From the NCBI GenBank assembly GCA_945861025.1, contig CAMASN010000003.1, positions 1 through 64,000 on the forward strand: a stretch of DNA of 64,000 bases, read 5' to 3'. The notes below the pieces were generated by a model. It made no database searches and had not been told where the DNA came from. It worked only from the letters and a program-made list of their open reading frames with translations. A program made the translations under genes and the position numbers. Source of the DNA: Ferrithrix thermotolerans DSM 19514. GTDB taxonomy: Bacteria; Actinomycetota; Acidimicrobiia; Acidimicrobiales; Ilumatobacteraceae. Positions 41,309-49,609 of the stretch are shown here, piece by piece (positions within the stretch are counted from its first letter, which is position 1; every line of letters starts with the position of its first letter).

Positions 41309-43293
41309 CCGCGGGCATCAACGCCACGCTCGGACACTCGGTATTGCTCGTCGGGTTGGTGTGCGCCACGTTCGGTGCACTCGCCACCGTCTACGGAATT
41401 CGCACCAACGACAACAGGTTGTTGCGCAGCACGCAGCGATACGCATGGGGTGTTTGTGCCGCTGGTGTTGGCGCCTTCGCGGTCATGGAGCGGGCGCTTA
41501 TCCAGCGCGACTGGTCGATGAAATACGTGCAGCAGGTCGGGTCCGCCGACACGCCGTTCTTGTTCAACATCACCGCCATCTGGAGCGCGCTCGAAGGCAG
41601 CATCTTGTTGTGGCTTGTGGTGCTCGTGGGCTACACAGTGGTCATCGCTCAGCGCTTCCGTAAGCGCTTGGCCGATCCGTTGGTGGCGTGGGCCCTCGTG
41701 GTGATGTTCGTCGTGTGCATGTTCTTTTTCTTGCTCGCTCTTGGGCCTGCCGATGCATTCCAACGCGGTGCTCTAGGGGTCACCAGCGGACCAGGTCCCA
41801 ACCCACTGCTGCAGAACCACATTCTTGTGTTGTTCCACCCGCCCATCTTGTATCTCGGATACGTGGGAATGACTGTTCCGTTTGCATTCGCGATCGCAGC
41901 GCTCATCACCGGCCGCGTCGGCGAGCGGTGGCTCAGCGAAACCCGTCGGTTCGCGTTGTTCGCATGGGGCTTTCTCACCATCGGCATCATTCTTGGCGGG
42001 TGGTGGAGCTACGAGGTGCTCGGCTGGAGCGGCGTGTGGGGCTGGGACCCAGTAGAGAACGCGAGCCTGTTGCCGTGGCTCACCGGAACCGCCTACATCC
42101 ACTCGGTGTTGGTTCAAGAACGCCGTGGCATGTTGCGGGTGTGGAACCTTACGTTGTTGGTCGCCACCTTTGCGCTCACCATCTTGGGTACGTTCCTCAC
42201 CCGGTCGGGTGTGATCCAGAGCGTTCACGCGTTTAGTAACGGCTCAGTCGGCCCCTACTTACTCTCGTTCTTCGGGCTTATTGTGGTGGTGTCGCTCGGG
42301 CTCATCGCCTGGCGCGGCGACCGGTTGCGATCACCCGGCTCCATCGATTCACCGCTGTCTCGCGAGGGCGCTTTCTTGGCGAACAACGTGGTGTTTACCG
42401 TCTTCGCTTTTGTGGTGTTACTTGGCACCGTGTTCCCGCTGATAGTCGAGGCGTTGCAGAACCGCACCATCAAAGTGGGTGCCCCGTACTTCGAGCGCCT
42501 CTCCATTCCATTCGGAATCACCCTGCTGTTCTTGATGGCCGTTGCGCCTGTGCTGCCGTGGCGTAAAGCCAGCACCGAACTGCTGCGCGAGCGTTTGTTC
42601 TGGCCTGCATGGGGCGGTGCTCTGACGATTGTTGTGCCGCTACTTATCGGTGCCCGCGGTCTTGCTCCGCTGCTTGCGTTCGGCCTCGGCGGTTTCGCCT
42701 CCGGTGCGGCACTGCGCCAACTCGTCTTGGCTACTCGCCGTCAGGGCTGGCGTGGCTTGGTTGGTCGTGCCAATGGCGGCATGATCGTGCACATCGGCGT
42801 CATTGTCGTTGCGGTAGCCCTCGTGGCGTCAACCACCTATACGCATTCGTCGCGGCTCATTCTCGAGGTCGGCAAGCCAGCCAGTTACGGCGGCCACACC
42901 TTCGAACTCATCGAGGTGCAATCGTTCGCTACGCCGCGCAGCAACGGAATCAGAGCACAGATCAGCATCGATGGCGGCCAGGCGTACGCGCCGGCTATCA
43001 CCAAGTTCACCAACTTCGGCAGCAACATCCCCACGCCGTCGGTGCGCACCGGCATTCTGAACGACATTTACCTCACCCTCGAATCGGGAGCCAAGGCTGG
43101 CGCCACCACGCTGCCGATGAAGGTGTTCATCAAACCGCTCATCATCTGGCTCTGGATCGGTGGAGCATTGATGGTGTTCGGCACGTTGTTGTCGGCGTTC
43201 CCAGGCACGCGCAGGCGCTTGCCAACCCAGCCCACATCGGCGCCGATACCAGTAGGCAGCGACGAACCACTTGCCGAGATTGTCGATGTCTGA
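41290..43293 (+). CDS. ccmF: Cytochrome c heme lyase subunit CcmF
   Basis: CcmF, with CcmH/CcmI, attaches heme from CcmE to apocytochrome c. The 667-residue protein has many hydrophobic segments and the WWD domain GGWWSYEVLGWSGVWGWD followed by PVENASLLPWL. Conserved histidines are in LVLFHPPILYLGYVG-type (HPPILYLGYVG) and TAYIHSV. A C-terminal soluble region (about 520-610) is as in CcmF. The GTG start lies within the end of ccmE, and the end overlaps ccmG by eight bases. Confidence 0.93.
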   Translation: MFAVEVAAGINATLGHSVLLVGLVCATFGALATVYGIRTNDNRLLRSTQRYAWGVCAAGVGAFAVMERALIQRDWSMKYVQQVGSADTPFLFNITAIWSALEGSILLWLVVLVGYTVVIAQRFRKRLADPLVAWALVVMFVVCMFFFLLALGPADAFQRGALGVTSGPGPNPLLQNHILVLFHPPILYLGYVGMTVPFAFAIAALITGRVGERWLSETRRFALFAWGFLTIGIILGGWWSYEVLGWSGVWGWDPVENASLLPWLTGTAYIHSVLVQERRGMLRVWNLTLLVATFALTILGTFLTRSGVIQSVHAFSNGSVGPYLLSFFGLIVVVSLGLIAWRGDRLRSPGSIDSPLSREGAFLANNVVFTVFAFVVLLGTVFPLIVEALQNRTIKVGAPYFERLSIPFGITLLFLMAVAPVLPWRKASTELLRERLFWPAWGGALTIVVPLLIGARGLAPLLAFGLGGFASGAALRQLVLATRRQGWRGLVGRANGGMIVHIGVIVVAVALVASTTYTHSSRLILEVGKPASYGGHTFELIEVQSFATPRSNGIRAQISIDGGQAYAPAITKFTNFGSNIPTPSVRTGILNDIYLTLESGAKAGATTLPMKVFIKPLIIWLWIGGALMVFGTLLSAFPGTRRRLPTQPTSAPIPVGSDEPLAEIVDV

Positions 43294-43891
43294 CGACACC
43301 ACCATTCACGACAGCGGCGACTCGATTCATGATGCTTCGCCCAATGCCGTGACATCGCGTCGCACGGCACCGTTGATCGTGGCGGCTGTGGCTCTCGTGC
43401 TCGCCGGATTCTTCGCAGTGCTCATCGGCGCCAAGACCAACGAAGCCGATACTGCCGACTCGCCGTTGCTCGGTCGGCCGGCGCCGGCGGTGCAGACCAC
43501 AACGCTCGATGGTCAGCCGTTCGATCTGCAGCGCCGCAAGGGAAGTTGGGTTGTGCTGAACTTCTTCAACTCAACCTGCGTGCCGTGCGTGCAAGAGCAT
43601 CCTGAGCTCGTAAAGTTCGCCGATGAGCAAGCAAAGCTCAGCGATGGCGCCGAGTTCTACACCGTCGTGTGGGACGACAACCGCGGTGCCGTGCAGAAGT
43701 TCTTTGCCGACAATGGTGGTTCGTGGCCCATCCTTGCCGACGACGACGCCCGAATCGAAGTGGCGTTCGGCGTGGCCAAAGTGCCCGAGACATGGATCAT
43801 CGATCCCAACGGGTTCGTGGTCTCACGGCATCTCGGTGGCACCACCGACGACCAACTCACGCGGTTGCTCGCACAGGCCAAGGTGGGCTGA
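43286..43891 (+). CDS. ccmG: Thioredoxin-like protein CcmG (DsbE/ResA type)
   Basis: A 201-residue membrane-anchored thiol-disulfide oxidoreductase that reduces apocytochrome cysteines before heme ligation. An N-terminal membrane helix (about 33-50) is followed by PAPAVQTTTLDGQPFDL and the active motif NSTCVPCVQEHPEL (CxxC, Cys-Val-Pro-Cys), then VPETWIIDPNG with the cis-proline. The ATG overlaps the ccmF stop and its stop overlaps ccmH (TGATG). Confidence 0.92.
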   Translation: MSDDTTIHDSGDSIHDASPNAVTSRRTAPLIVAAVALVLAGFFAVLIGAKTNEADTADSPLLGRPAPAVQTTTLDGQPFDLQRRKGSWVVLNFFNSTCVPCVQEHPELVKFADEQAKLSDGAEFYTVVWDDNRGAVQKFFADNGGSWPILADDDARIEVAFGVAKVPETWIIDPNGFVVSRHLGGTTDDQLTRLLAQAKVG

Positions 43892-44403
43892 TGAGTCTCT
43901 CGATCAACCGACGCGTGCTCAATAAGCAGCTCAAGCGGTGGCCTGGCTGGCTGGTGCTTGCCGCTGTTGTTGTGATCGCACTGGCCGTCGCCACGGTGGG
44001 TTCTTCGGGGCCGCTGACCGATAGCGATCGCATCGACAGCATTTCGCAACGTCTCGCATGTCCTACGTGCGATGGAGAAAGCGTGTATGAGTCGCAGGCG
44101 TCAGCGGCACGTGGCATACGTCAACAGATCAAGCGTTTCGTCGAGCAAGGCACGCCAAGCGACGACCAGATCATTCAGTACATTCAGAATCAGTTCGGCG
44201 CGAAGACACTGCTTGTGCCCAATGCCTCGGGCTTCGACGCGTTGGTGTGGGCGCTGCCGGCATTTGCGTTTGTGGTGGCCGTTGCCGGCCTAGCGGTTGC
44301 GTTTCGTCGCTGGAAGTTGGTGGCCGACACGGTGGCCACCGACGACGACCGCGCCTTGGTGCAGGCCGCGTTGAACGATCAGGAACGCGAACATGAATCC
44401 TGA
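43891..44403 (+). CDS. ccmH: Cytochrome c maturation protein CcmH (CycL type)
   Basis: CcmH holds apocytochrome c in a mixed disulfide with its CxxC pair. The 170-residue protein has an N-terminal membrane segment (about 20-40), the redox motif RLACPTCDGESVYESQA, and a C-terminal membrane segment (LVWALPAFAFVVAVAGLAVAF) plus a charged tail. It lacks the CcmI-type tetratricopeptide part, which is provided by the next gene. It overlaps ccmG by one base and the next gene by 11. Confidence 0.9.
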   Translation: MSLSINRRVLNKQLKRWPGWLVLAAVVVIALAVATVGSSGPLTDSDRIDSISQRLACPTCDGESVYESQASAARGIRQQIKRFVEQGTPSDDQIIQYIQNQFGAKTLLVPNASGFDALVWALPAFAFVVAVAGLAVAFRRWKLVADTVATDDDRALVQAALNDQEREHES

Positions 44404-45127
44404 CCGGCTCGCCGAACTCGAGGAAGAGCGTCGCTTCTTGCTGGGGTCGTTGGTCGACCTCGAGCGAGAGCGCGAAGCCGGTGATGTCGAAGATGCCGAC
44501 TACGAAGCATTGCGCGACGGCTACACCGCCCGCGCCGCGATGGTGTTGCGCAACATCGAGCATGGTCTCGCCGCCGCAGCGCCGCTCGCCCCGCCTCGGC
44601 GCATGCGCAGGGTGTTAGTTGGTCTCGCCGTCGTTTCGGTGGCCGTCACAGCGGGGTGGTTGGTCGCTCGGTCATCGGGTCAGCGTTTGCCTGGCGACAC
44701 CATCACGGGTGGCTCGTCGCCCGATCGTACGGCCGTGTTGCTCAGCGAGGCGCGGGCCTTGCTTGGCACAGATCCAGACGGCGCTTCGCAGCGCTATCTC
44801 AGCGTGCTCAGCATTGACCCCGATAACGCCGAGGCCTATACCTACACCGGTTGGCTGTTGGCTATCTCTACGCAGAACCAAAGCGCTGGCGATTCCGCAG
44901 CAACGCTCGAGGTCGCCAAGAAAGATCTCGAACGGGCTATCGAGATCGACCCCACGTTCCCCGATCCGCACTGCTTTCTGGCAGTGATTGCTGCTCGATT
45001 CGAGAACGACATGGCTGCTGGCAAGGTGCGCGCGGCCGAGTGCCTTGCCAACAATCCGCCCACCGAGATGCGCGGCATGATCGAGGCGTTTGCGGGCAGC
45101 CTCGACTCGGCTCCTCCCACTTCGTAG
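44393..45127 (+). CDS. CcmI-like tetratricopeptide membrane protein
   Basis: A 244-residue protein with an N-terminal coiled helical stretch (LAELEEERRFLLGSLVDLEREREAG, a CcmI-type motif), one membrane helix (about 72-92) and tetratricopeptide-like repeats (about 115-235, e.g. YLSVLSIDPDNAEAYTYTGWLL). In System I, CcmI binds the apocytochrome C terminus and hands it to CcmFH. Overlap with ccmH and position at the end of the operon support this. The name ccmI is by inference, since CcmI proteins are poorly conserved. Confidence 0.78.
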   Translation: MNPDRLAELEEERRFLLGSLVDLEREREAGDVEDADYEALRDGYTARAAMVLRNIEHGLAAAAPLAPPRRMRRVLVGLAVVSVAVTAGWLVARSSGQRLPGDTITGGSSPDRTAVLLSEARALLGTDPDGASQRYLSVLSIDPDNAEAYTYTGWLLAISTQNQSAGDSAATLEVAKKDLERAIEIDPTFPDPHCFLAVIAARFENDMAAGKVRAAECLANNPPTEMRGMIEAFAGSLDSAPPTS

Positions 45128-45185
45128 TGCTCGCCCCGCGTTTGAGATCCACTGAGGGTCTTGTCGCCGCCAGTACTGTTTGGCG

Positions 45186-45572
45186 ATGAGCATCCCGCCG
45201 CCGCCGCCGCCGCCACCGCCACCGCCACCGCCACCGCCGCCACACTTTCCTGAGTACGGCGCCGCTTCATCGGCGAGCTCGCCGCAATCGATGCAGCCGC
45301 AACGCAACAATGGCATGAGCACCGCCAGCTTGGTGCTGAGTTTGGTCAACGTCATCCCATGCTTTTGGGTTACACCGATTCCGGCGCTGCTCGGCGTGAT
45401 CTTCGGCTTCGTTGGCCGCGGTCAGATGAAGCGGTCAGGCTCGGACAAGGGCAAACGAATGGCGATAGCTGGCATCGCGATAGGAACCGTGTTCTTGGTG
45501 CTTGCAGCCGTGCTTATCGTGGCGTTCATCACCGGCCGCGACAGTTGCGACCCCGCCATCGAACTCTGTTAG
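45186..45572 (+). CDS. Proline-rich DUF4190-like membrane protein
   Basis: A 128-residue protein that begins MSI followed by 16 consecutive prolines, then a polar linker (HFPEYGAASSA...), two membrane helices (about 45-70 and 90-115) separated by GRGQMKRSGSDKGKRMAIAGIAIG, which is the DUF4190-type motif. The polyproline tract implies use of EF-P in translation and may bind partners. It follows the ccm operon by 58 bases. An upstream TTG at 45180 would add two residues. Confidence 0.8.
   Translation: MSIPPPPPPPPPPPPPPPPHFPEYGAASSASSPQSMQPQRNNGMSTASLVLSLVNVIPCFWVTPIPALLGVIFGFVGRGQMKRSGSDKGKRMAIAGIAIGTVFLVLAAVLIVAFITGRDSCDPAIELC
45195..45242 (+). repeat. CCG/CCA proline-codon repeat
   Basis: Sixteen proline codons (six CCG, then alternating CCA/CCG) form a GC-rich simple repeat inside the gene at 45186. 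Such tracts are prone to length change by slippage. Confidence 0.9.
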
Positions 45573-46034
45573 CTAACGCGGTGGGCTCCAGCAACGTGCG
45601 GTAGTGGCGTTGCCCGAAGCGTCTCGCTCGATGACCCACACTGATGCTTTCTTCCAGTTGGGTTCACCAATGAAATCGCATCCGCGTCGTTGCAGCGCGG
45701 CCATCGTGTCGGGAATCATGTCGCCGTGGCTGCAGAGCACAGCGCCGTCGGGTTGTTCAGCGATCATCTCGAGCATTGCGCCCAACGGTTGGGCTTCGGC
45801 AAGGCGATCGTCGGCAACGACCTTCAGGTCGAGCGCTGCGGCTAATGGCTCAAGCGTCTGCATGCAACGCACGTAGGGGCTCGCTAGCAAGATTCTGCCG
45901 GCTCCGGCTCCAAGTAAAGGAGCCACGATCGCGTTGGACTGAATCCAGCCCGCCTTGCTGAGTGGTCGTTGCATGTCGGCGTCGACCGAGTCGTTGCGCT
46001 GACCGGCTTTGGCATGGCGGACCAAAAAGATCAT
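45573..46034 (-). CDS. sixA: SixA-like phosphohistidine phosphatase
   Basis: A 153-residue histidine-phosphatase-superfamily protein. It begins IFLVRHAKAGQR (RHG-type catalytic His), has the SPYVRCMQTLEPLAAAL stretch and the second His in VLCSHGDMIPD. SixA removes phosphate from His-containing phosphotransfer proteins; here the substrate is unknown. ATG 46034 overlaps the stop of the DUF4328 gene by one base. The C terminus (ASVWVIERD) ends without extension. Confidence 0.88.
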   Translation of the reverse strand: MIFLVRHAKAGQRNDSVDADMQRPLSKAGWIQSNAIVAPLLGAGAGRILLASPYVRCMQTLEPLAAALDLKVVADDRLAEAQPLGAMLEMIAEQPDGAVLCSHGDMIPDTMAALQRRGCDFIGEPNWKKASVWVIERDASGNATTARCWSPPR

Positions 46035-46822
46035 CAAACCACGCCGGTGAACTGTTGGTGGCGCGCTGTGAGTCGGCGCACGAGTTGTATGAAAGCGATT
46101 GCCGCCGCCAACTGGCACACCGAGGCCAACGTGGAAATCGTGAACGAATCAACGAGCTTTCTTGCTGCATCTTCAGTGGATTGATTCGTCAAGCTGCTGG
46201 CGCCCGCAAACGTGACACCGATAAAAAACGTGGGGATGAGGCCATACAGAATCCACCACGTGGTCACCACCGGGTCCACTGGGTTCTTCTTCCAGTCGGG
46301 GCCCGACTGCGGATCGGACCCCTTCCATAGATCGCGCATCATCAAGAACGGGATCACATAGAGCACGCACGGCGGCAGGAACCATCCGCCGATTGCCCAA
46401 CCGGGGACCCAGGTGCCGACGCGTCCGAGGGTTTGATTGTTGCGGGCGATGCGGAACATCCAAATGATGGTGAGTACAAACACGGCGAGCGTTGTCGCGC
46501 CGGTGAGGATCGAGAGCAGCCCGGTTAATCCAAACGAGTTGGTGAAGTCGGTTTCGCTGAGATTGCCATCGAGAAAGTCGCGCGCCTGGCCGCGGAGATT
46601 GAAGCTGATTGAGACAGAAAATGCGCTGAGCACGGCAATGACCACCATCAGCCGAGTGATCCACTTGCCGAGAGAACCCACGCTCTGCGGCGGTGACGAC
46701 GCGCCGGCGCCGGACTCGTTGTAGCCCCCGAAGTTCGGTGGTGCGGTGAGATATGCGGGAGGTGGCGGCGGCGGTGCCGGCGGCTGATCGCCGAGAGGTA
46801 CTCCCCAGTCAAAATCGCTCAT
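46034..46822 (-). CDS. DUF4328-like membrane protein with proline-rich N terminus
   Basis: A 262-residue membrane protein. The N terminus is PPAPPPPPPAYLTAPPNFGGYN (written here in part), then membrane segments at about 55-75, 105-125, 140-165, 190-210 and 230-250, with the DUF4328-type WMFRIARNNQTLGRVGTWVPGWAIGGWFLPP region. Function unknown. It overlaps sixA, so the two are co-transcribed. The neighbouring membrane protein at 45186 also has a polyproline N terminus. Confidence 0.8.
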   Translation of the reverse strand: MSDFDWGVPLGDQPPAPPPPPPAYLTAPPNFGGYNESGAGASSPPQSVGSLGKWITRLMVVIAVLSAFSVSISFNLRGQARDFLDGNLSETDFTNSFGLTGLLSILTGATTLAVFVLTIIWMFRIARNNQTLGRVGTWVPGWAIGGWFLPPCVLYVIPFLMMRDLWKGSDPQSGPDWKKNPVDPVVTTWWILYGLIPTFFIGVTFAGASSLTNQSTEDAARKLVDSFTISTLASVCQLAAAIAFIQLVRRLTARHQQFTGVV

Positions 46823-46884
46823 CCTATGAATCTAGTTGCATCACCGTGACGAGCGAAACAGAGACTCGCTGCAAGAATGAGTTG

Positions 46885-47487
46885 ATGAGTTTTTTCCAGC
46901 GAAACCGCAACGAACTCAAGAGCAAGGGCATTGATCCCGCTCGGCTGCCTCCGGGGCAATATCTCACCGATCGTTTCCCAGTGCTGCACGTTGGCGACGT
47001 GCCTCGCTATTCGCCTGGCGAATGGAGCCTCACTGTATTTGGCCTCGTCGATCAAAAGATCACCATCACGCTCGACGATCTCAAGCAGATGTCATCGGTG
47101 ACTCCCACATTCGACATTCACTGCGTGACGAAGTGGTCGAAGTTCGACACCACCTGGACCGGTGTCCGGGTGCGCGATGTGTTGGCTCTTGCTGGTGTCC
47201 AGCCCGGAGCCACCCATGTGATGGAGCACGCCGAATACGGCTACACCACCAACATTCCGCTCGCCGATATCACCACCGATGAAGCCATCGTTGCCTTCGC
47301 ATACGAAGGCGAAGACATCGAGCCAGTGCACGGCGGACCCGTGCGCATTGTGGTGCCGCATCTGTATTTCTGGAAGAGCGCGAAGTGGGTTCGAGGTCTC
47401 GAATTGAGTGACCGAGATGCTCCCGGATTCTGGGAGCAGAACGGCTACAACATGTACGGAGACCCGTTTCTCGAGCAGCGCCACTAA
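46885..47487 (+). CDS. Sulfite oxidase-like molybdopterin oxidoreductase
   Basis: A 200-residue cofactor-domain-only member of the sulfite oxidase family (YuiH-like). It has LPPGQYLTDRFPVLHVGDVPRY, WSLTVFGLVD and the cofactor Cys in FDIHCVTKWSKFDTTWTGV, then VHGGPVRIVVPHLYFWKSAKWVRGLEL. No signal peptide, dimerisation domain or heme domain is present, so it is probably a cytoplasmic Mo enzyme of unknown substrate. moaE is encoded at 11696. ATG 46885 is used; GTG 46846 adds 13 residues. Confidence 0.88.
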   Translation: MSFFQRNRNELKSKGIDPARLPPGQYLTDRFPVLHVGDVPRYSPGEWSLTVFGLVDQKITITLDDLKQMSSVTPTFDIHCVTKWSKFDTTWTGVRVRDVLALAGVQPGATHVMEHAEYGYTTNIPLADITTDEAIVAFAYEGEDIEPVHGGPVRIVVPHLYFWKSAKWVRGLELSDRDAPGFWEQNGYNMYGDPFLEQRH

Positions 47488-47501
47488 CCCCGCCGCTTCA
47501 A

Positions 47502-47539
47502 CCGTCCCCAACCGTCCCCAACGTCCCCGCCGTCCCCAA
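47502..47539. repeat. CCGTCCCCAA tandem repeat
   Basis: CCGTCCCCAA occurs at 47502-47511, 47512-47521 and 47530-47539, with a shorter copy CGTCCCCG between. It begins 15 bases after the stop of the sulfite oxidase-like gene and runs into the inverted repeat at 47545-47603. Confidence 0.8.
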
Positions 47540-47544
47540 CCTTG

Positions 47545-47603
47545 TTGCATGGGCGCGATTTGGGACAGCAGTTGATTCCGCCTCCCAAATCGCGCCCATG
47601 CAA
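47545..47603. terminator. Perfect 21-bp inverted repeat between convergent genes
   Basis: Arms 47545-47565 and 47583-47603 (starting TTGCATGGGCGCGATTTGGG) are exact complements, separated by a 17-base loop. It lies between the convergent sulfite oxidase-like and SufR-like genes and could terminate both; no U-tract follows. The exactness could also mark a dispersed palindromic element. Confidence 0.65.
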
Positions 47604-47658
47604 ACAGAAACTGGGCGACTGGGGGTCCGGTGCGTGCGCGATGCGACGGGCGGATTGT

Positions 47659-48396
47659 TTAGAACGACGTCACGCAGTACTGGTCGCCCAGCGGTATTGA
47701 CGTCTCGATCGAAGGATCGGTGTCGCCGTACAAGGCCTTGAGCATTCCCTTGACCATGCCGCGGTCTACTGCGCAGATCACTGGGTTGTCGATTGCGACA
47801 TCGCCGAATGGGCAGTGGTTGTTGATGATGCGCAACTGGTTATTGCGTTGATCGGCGTGTGCTGCGAAACCGTGTGCGGTGAGTGCGTCGGCAACCGTGT
47901 GTAACGCCGAACGGAACGAGCGCTGCACGACCTCGCCATCGGGTGCTGCGCCCTGCAACGCAAGCGCCATTGTGCGCCCGTACTCGATGCCTACTTCTTC
48001 GGCCATGATCTCGGCCTGCTCGCGGGGCAACATGGCGAGCGAACGTCCGAGCAGGGTGAGTACGAGATCGTCGCTACGCACTGGAAATTCGAGTGGCTCT
48101 GCATCGGCAGCAGCGCGGTAATGCTTCGATGGCCGACCTGCCCCACCACCTTCGCTGCGCTCTACGGCCACCTCTACGTATCCGCCGGCGGCGAGTTTGT
48201 CGAGGTGATGGCGAGCAACATTGGGATGCAATCCGAAGTGCTCGGCTACCTGAGCGGCGGTGACGCCGTTGCCCGATTCGCGGGTGTAGAGGTAGATGCT
48301 GCGCCGAGTTGGGTCGCCAAATGCCGAGGTGATTGCTGTGACTTGCGCACTGAACGCGCCCGGTGTCATCCCGGAGGTGGCTGCAGCCGAAGTCAT
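47659..48396 (-). CDS. SufR-like Fe-S cluster transcription regulator
   Basis: A 245-residue ArsR-fold regulator. The N-terminal winged helix (about 20-85, TAAQVAEHFGLHPNVARHHLDKLAAGGYVEV) ends in a GGGAGRPSKHYRA wing as in SufR/IscR-like DeoR-type regulators. The C-terminal domain carries CPFGDVAIDNPVIC (a Cys-x12-Cys pair) and a third Cys at YCVTSF near the end, as in SufR, which holds a 4Fe-4S or 2Fe-2S cluster. It is divergent from an Mrp-type Fe-S carrier, so Fe-S sensing is likely. Confidence 0.82.
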   Translation of the reverse strand: MTSAAATSGMTPGAFSAQVTAITSAFGDPTRRSIYLYTRESGNGVTAAQVAEHFGLHPNVARHHLDKLAAGGYVEVAVERSEGGGAGRPSKHYRAAADAEPLEFPVRSDDLVLTLLGRSLAMLPREQAEIMAEEVGIEYGRTMALALQGAAPDGEVVQRSFRSALHTVADALTAHGFAAHADQRNNQLRIINNHCPFGDVAIDNPVICAVDRGMVKGMLKALYGDTDPSIETSIPLGDQYCVTSF

Positions 48397-48461
48397 GGCG
48401 GTATTCTACCTATCTACGTAGTGGTAATTGCCGTACTCAAACCCTCACGCCTGGAGCGCCC
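48397..48461. promoter_or_regulatory. Divergent promoter with CTACGTAG palindrome
   Basis: The 65 bases between the SufR-like gene and mrp include the perfect 8-bp palindrome CTACGTAG (48414-48421), flanked by TACC and GGTA (48407-48410, 48423-48426). It is a candidate operator for the SufR-like protein. GGAG at 48452-48455 is the mrp ribosome binding site. Confidence 0.45.
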
Positions 48462-49604
48462 ATGCCCACACCCGAACAGATCATCGAAGCGCTGCGCCCT
48501 GTTGAGGATCCTGAATTGCATCGTTCCATTGTCGATCTTGGCATGGTGCGCAATGTCGAGGTGCGGCCCGATGGTTCGGTTGCTGTGCTGATTGCGCTCA
48601 CGATTGCGGGTTGCCCATTGCGCAACGAGATCCAAAACCGCGTCACCGGCGCGCTCGTGCCGCTGGGTGTGACCACCGTTGCGCTCGACTTTACGGTGAT
48701 GACCGACCAAGAGCGCGAAGACCTTCGCATCAAACTGCACGGCAACCCCGGCGCCAGCGCTGGACAGGGCCAGGCGCATGGCCACGCCGAGGGCCGCAAG
48801 GTTCCGTTCGCCGAAGTCGGATCAAAGACACGCCCGCTGCTTATTGCCTCGGGTAAGGGTGGCGTTGGCAAGAGCACCGTCACCACCAACCTCGCAGTGG
48901 CACTGGCCGCGCAGGGGTACAGCGTCGGCGTTGTCGACGCCGACATCTACGGCTACAGCATCCCGCGCATGCTCGGCACGGATCGCGACCCAGTGGCTAT
49001 CGACCAGATGCTCATCCCACCAGAGGCGTGGGGCGTGCGTTGCATCTCTATTGGTTACTTCGTGCCCGAAGGCCAAGCCGTCATCTGGCGCGGCCCCATG
49101 TTGCATAAGGCACTCGAGCAGTTCCTCACCGATGTGTTCTGGGACGAGCCCGACTTCTTGCTCATCGACATGCCACCAGGCACCGGTGACATTGCGCTGT
49201 CGCTCAGCCAGTACCTGCCCCGAGCCGAGGTTTTTGTGGTCACCACGCCTCAGCCGGCCGCGCAGAAAGTTGCGCGTTTGTCGGCCGCCATGGCCGCCAA
49301 GGTCAACCTTCCGGTGCGCGGCATCATCGAGAACATGAGCTGGTTCACCGGCGATGATGGCAAGCGCTACGAAATCTTCGGTAACGGTGGCGGCCAAGAG
49401 CTCGCCGACGAGCTCGGTGTTCCGTTGCTCGGCAAGTTGCCATTGGTGCCTGCTGTTCGCGAAGGTGGCGACGATGGCCGTCCGGTAGCCGCGATAGACC
49501 CAGGCAGCGAGGCCGGTTTGATGTTCCACGAAATGGCGCGTCGCATCGCCACCGAACTCAAGCCGAAGAAGGTCTTCAGCGCGAGCCTCAAGATCAACGG
49601 CTGA
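48462..49604 (+). CDS. mrp: Mrp/ApbC Fe-S cluster carrier ATPase
   Basis: A 380-residue ParA-type P-loop ATPase that delivers 4Fe-4S clusters. An N-terminal MIP18/DUF59 domain (about 5-80, ALRPVEDPELHRSIVDLGMV) is followed by Walker A SGKGGVGKSTVTTN, VVDADIYGYSIPRML, LIDMPPGTGDIALSLSQ and NMSWFTGDDG. The usual CxxC for cluster binding, expected after NMS, is absent in this copy (NMSWFTGDDGKRYEIFGNGGGQ), so it may bind clusters differently. GGAG precedes the ATG. It is divergent from the SufR-like gene. Confidence 0.93.
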   Translation: MPTPEQIIEALRPVEDPELHRSIVDLGMVRNVEVRPDGSVAVLIALTIAGCPLRNEIQNRVTGALVPLGVTTVALDFTVMTDQEREDLRIKLHGNPGASAGQGQAHGHAEGRKVPFAEVGSKTRPLLIASGKGGVGKSTVTTNLAVALAAQGYSVGVVDADIYGYSIPRMLGTDRDPVAIDQMLIPPEAWGVRCISIGYFVPEGQAVIWRGPMLHKALEQFLTDVFWDEPDFLLIDMPPGTGDIALSLSQYLPRAEVFVVTTPQPAAQKVARLSAAMAAKVNLPVRGIIENMSWFTGDDGKRYEIFGNGGGQELADELGVPLLGKLPLVPAVREGGDDGRPVAAIDPGSEAGLMFHEMARRIATELKPKKVFSASLKING

Positions 49605-49609
49605 CCGAT

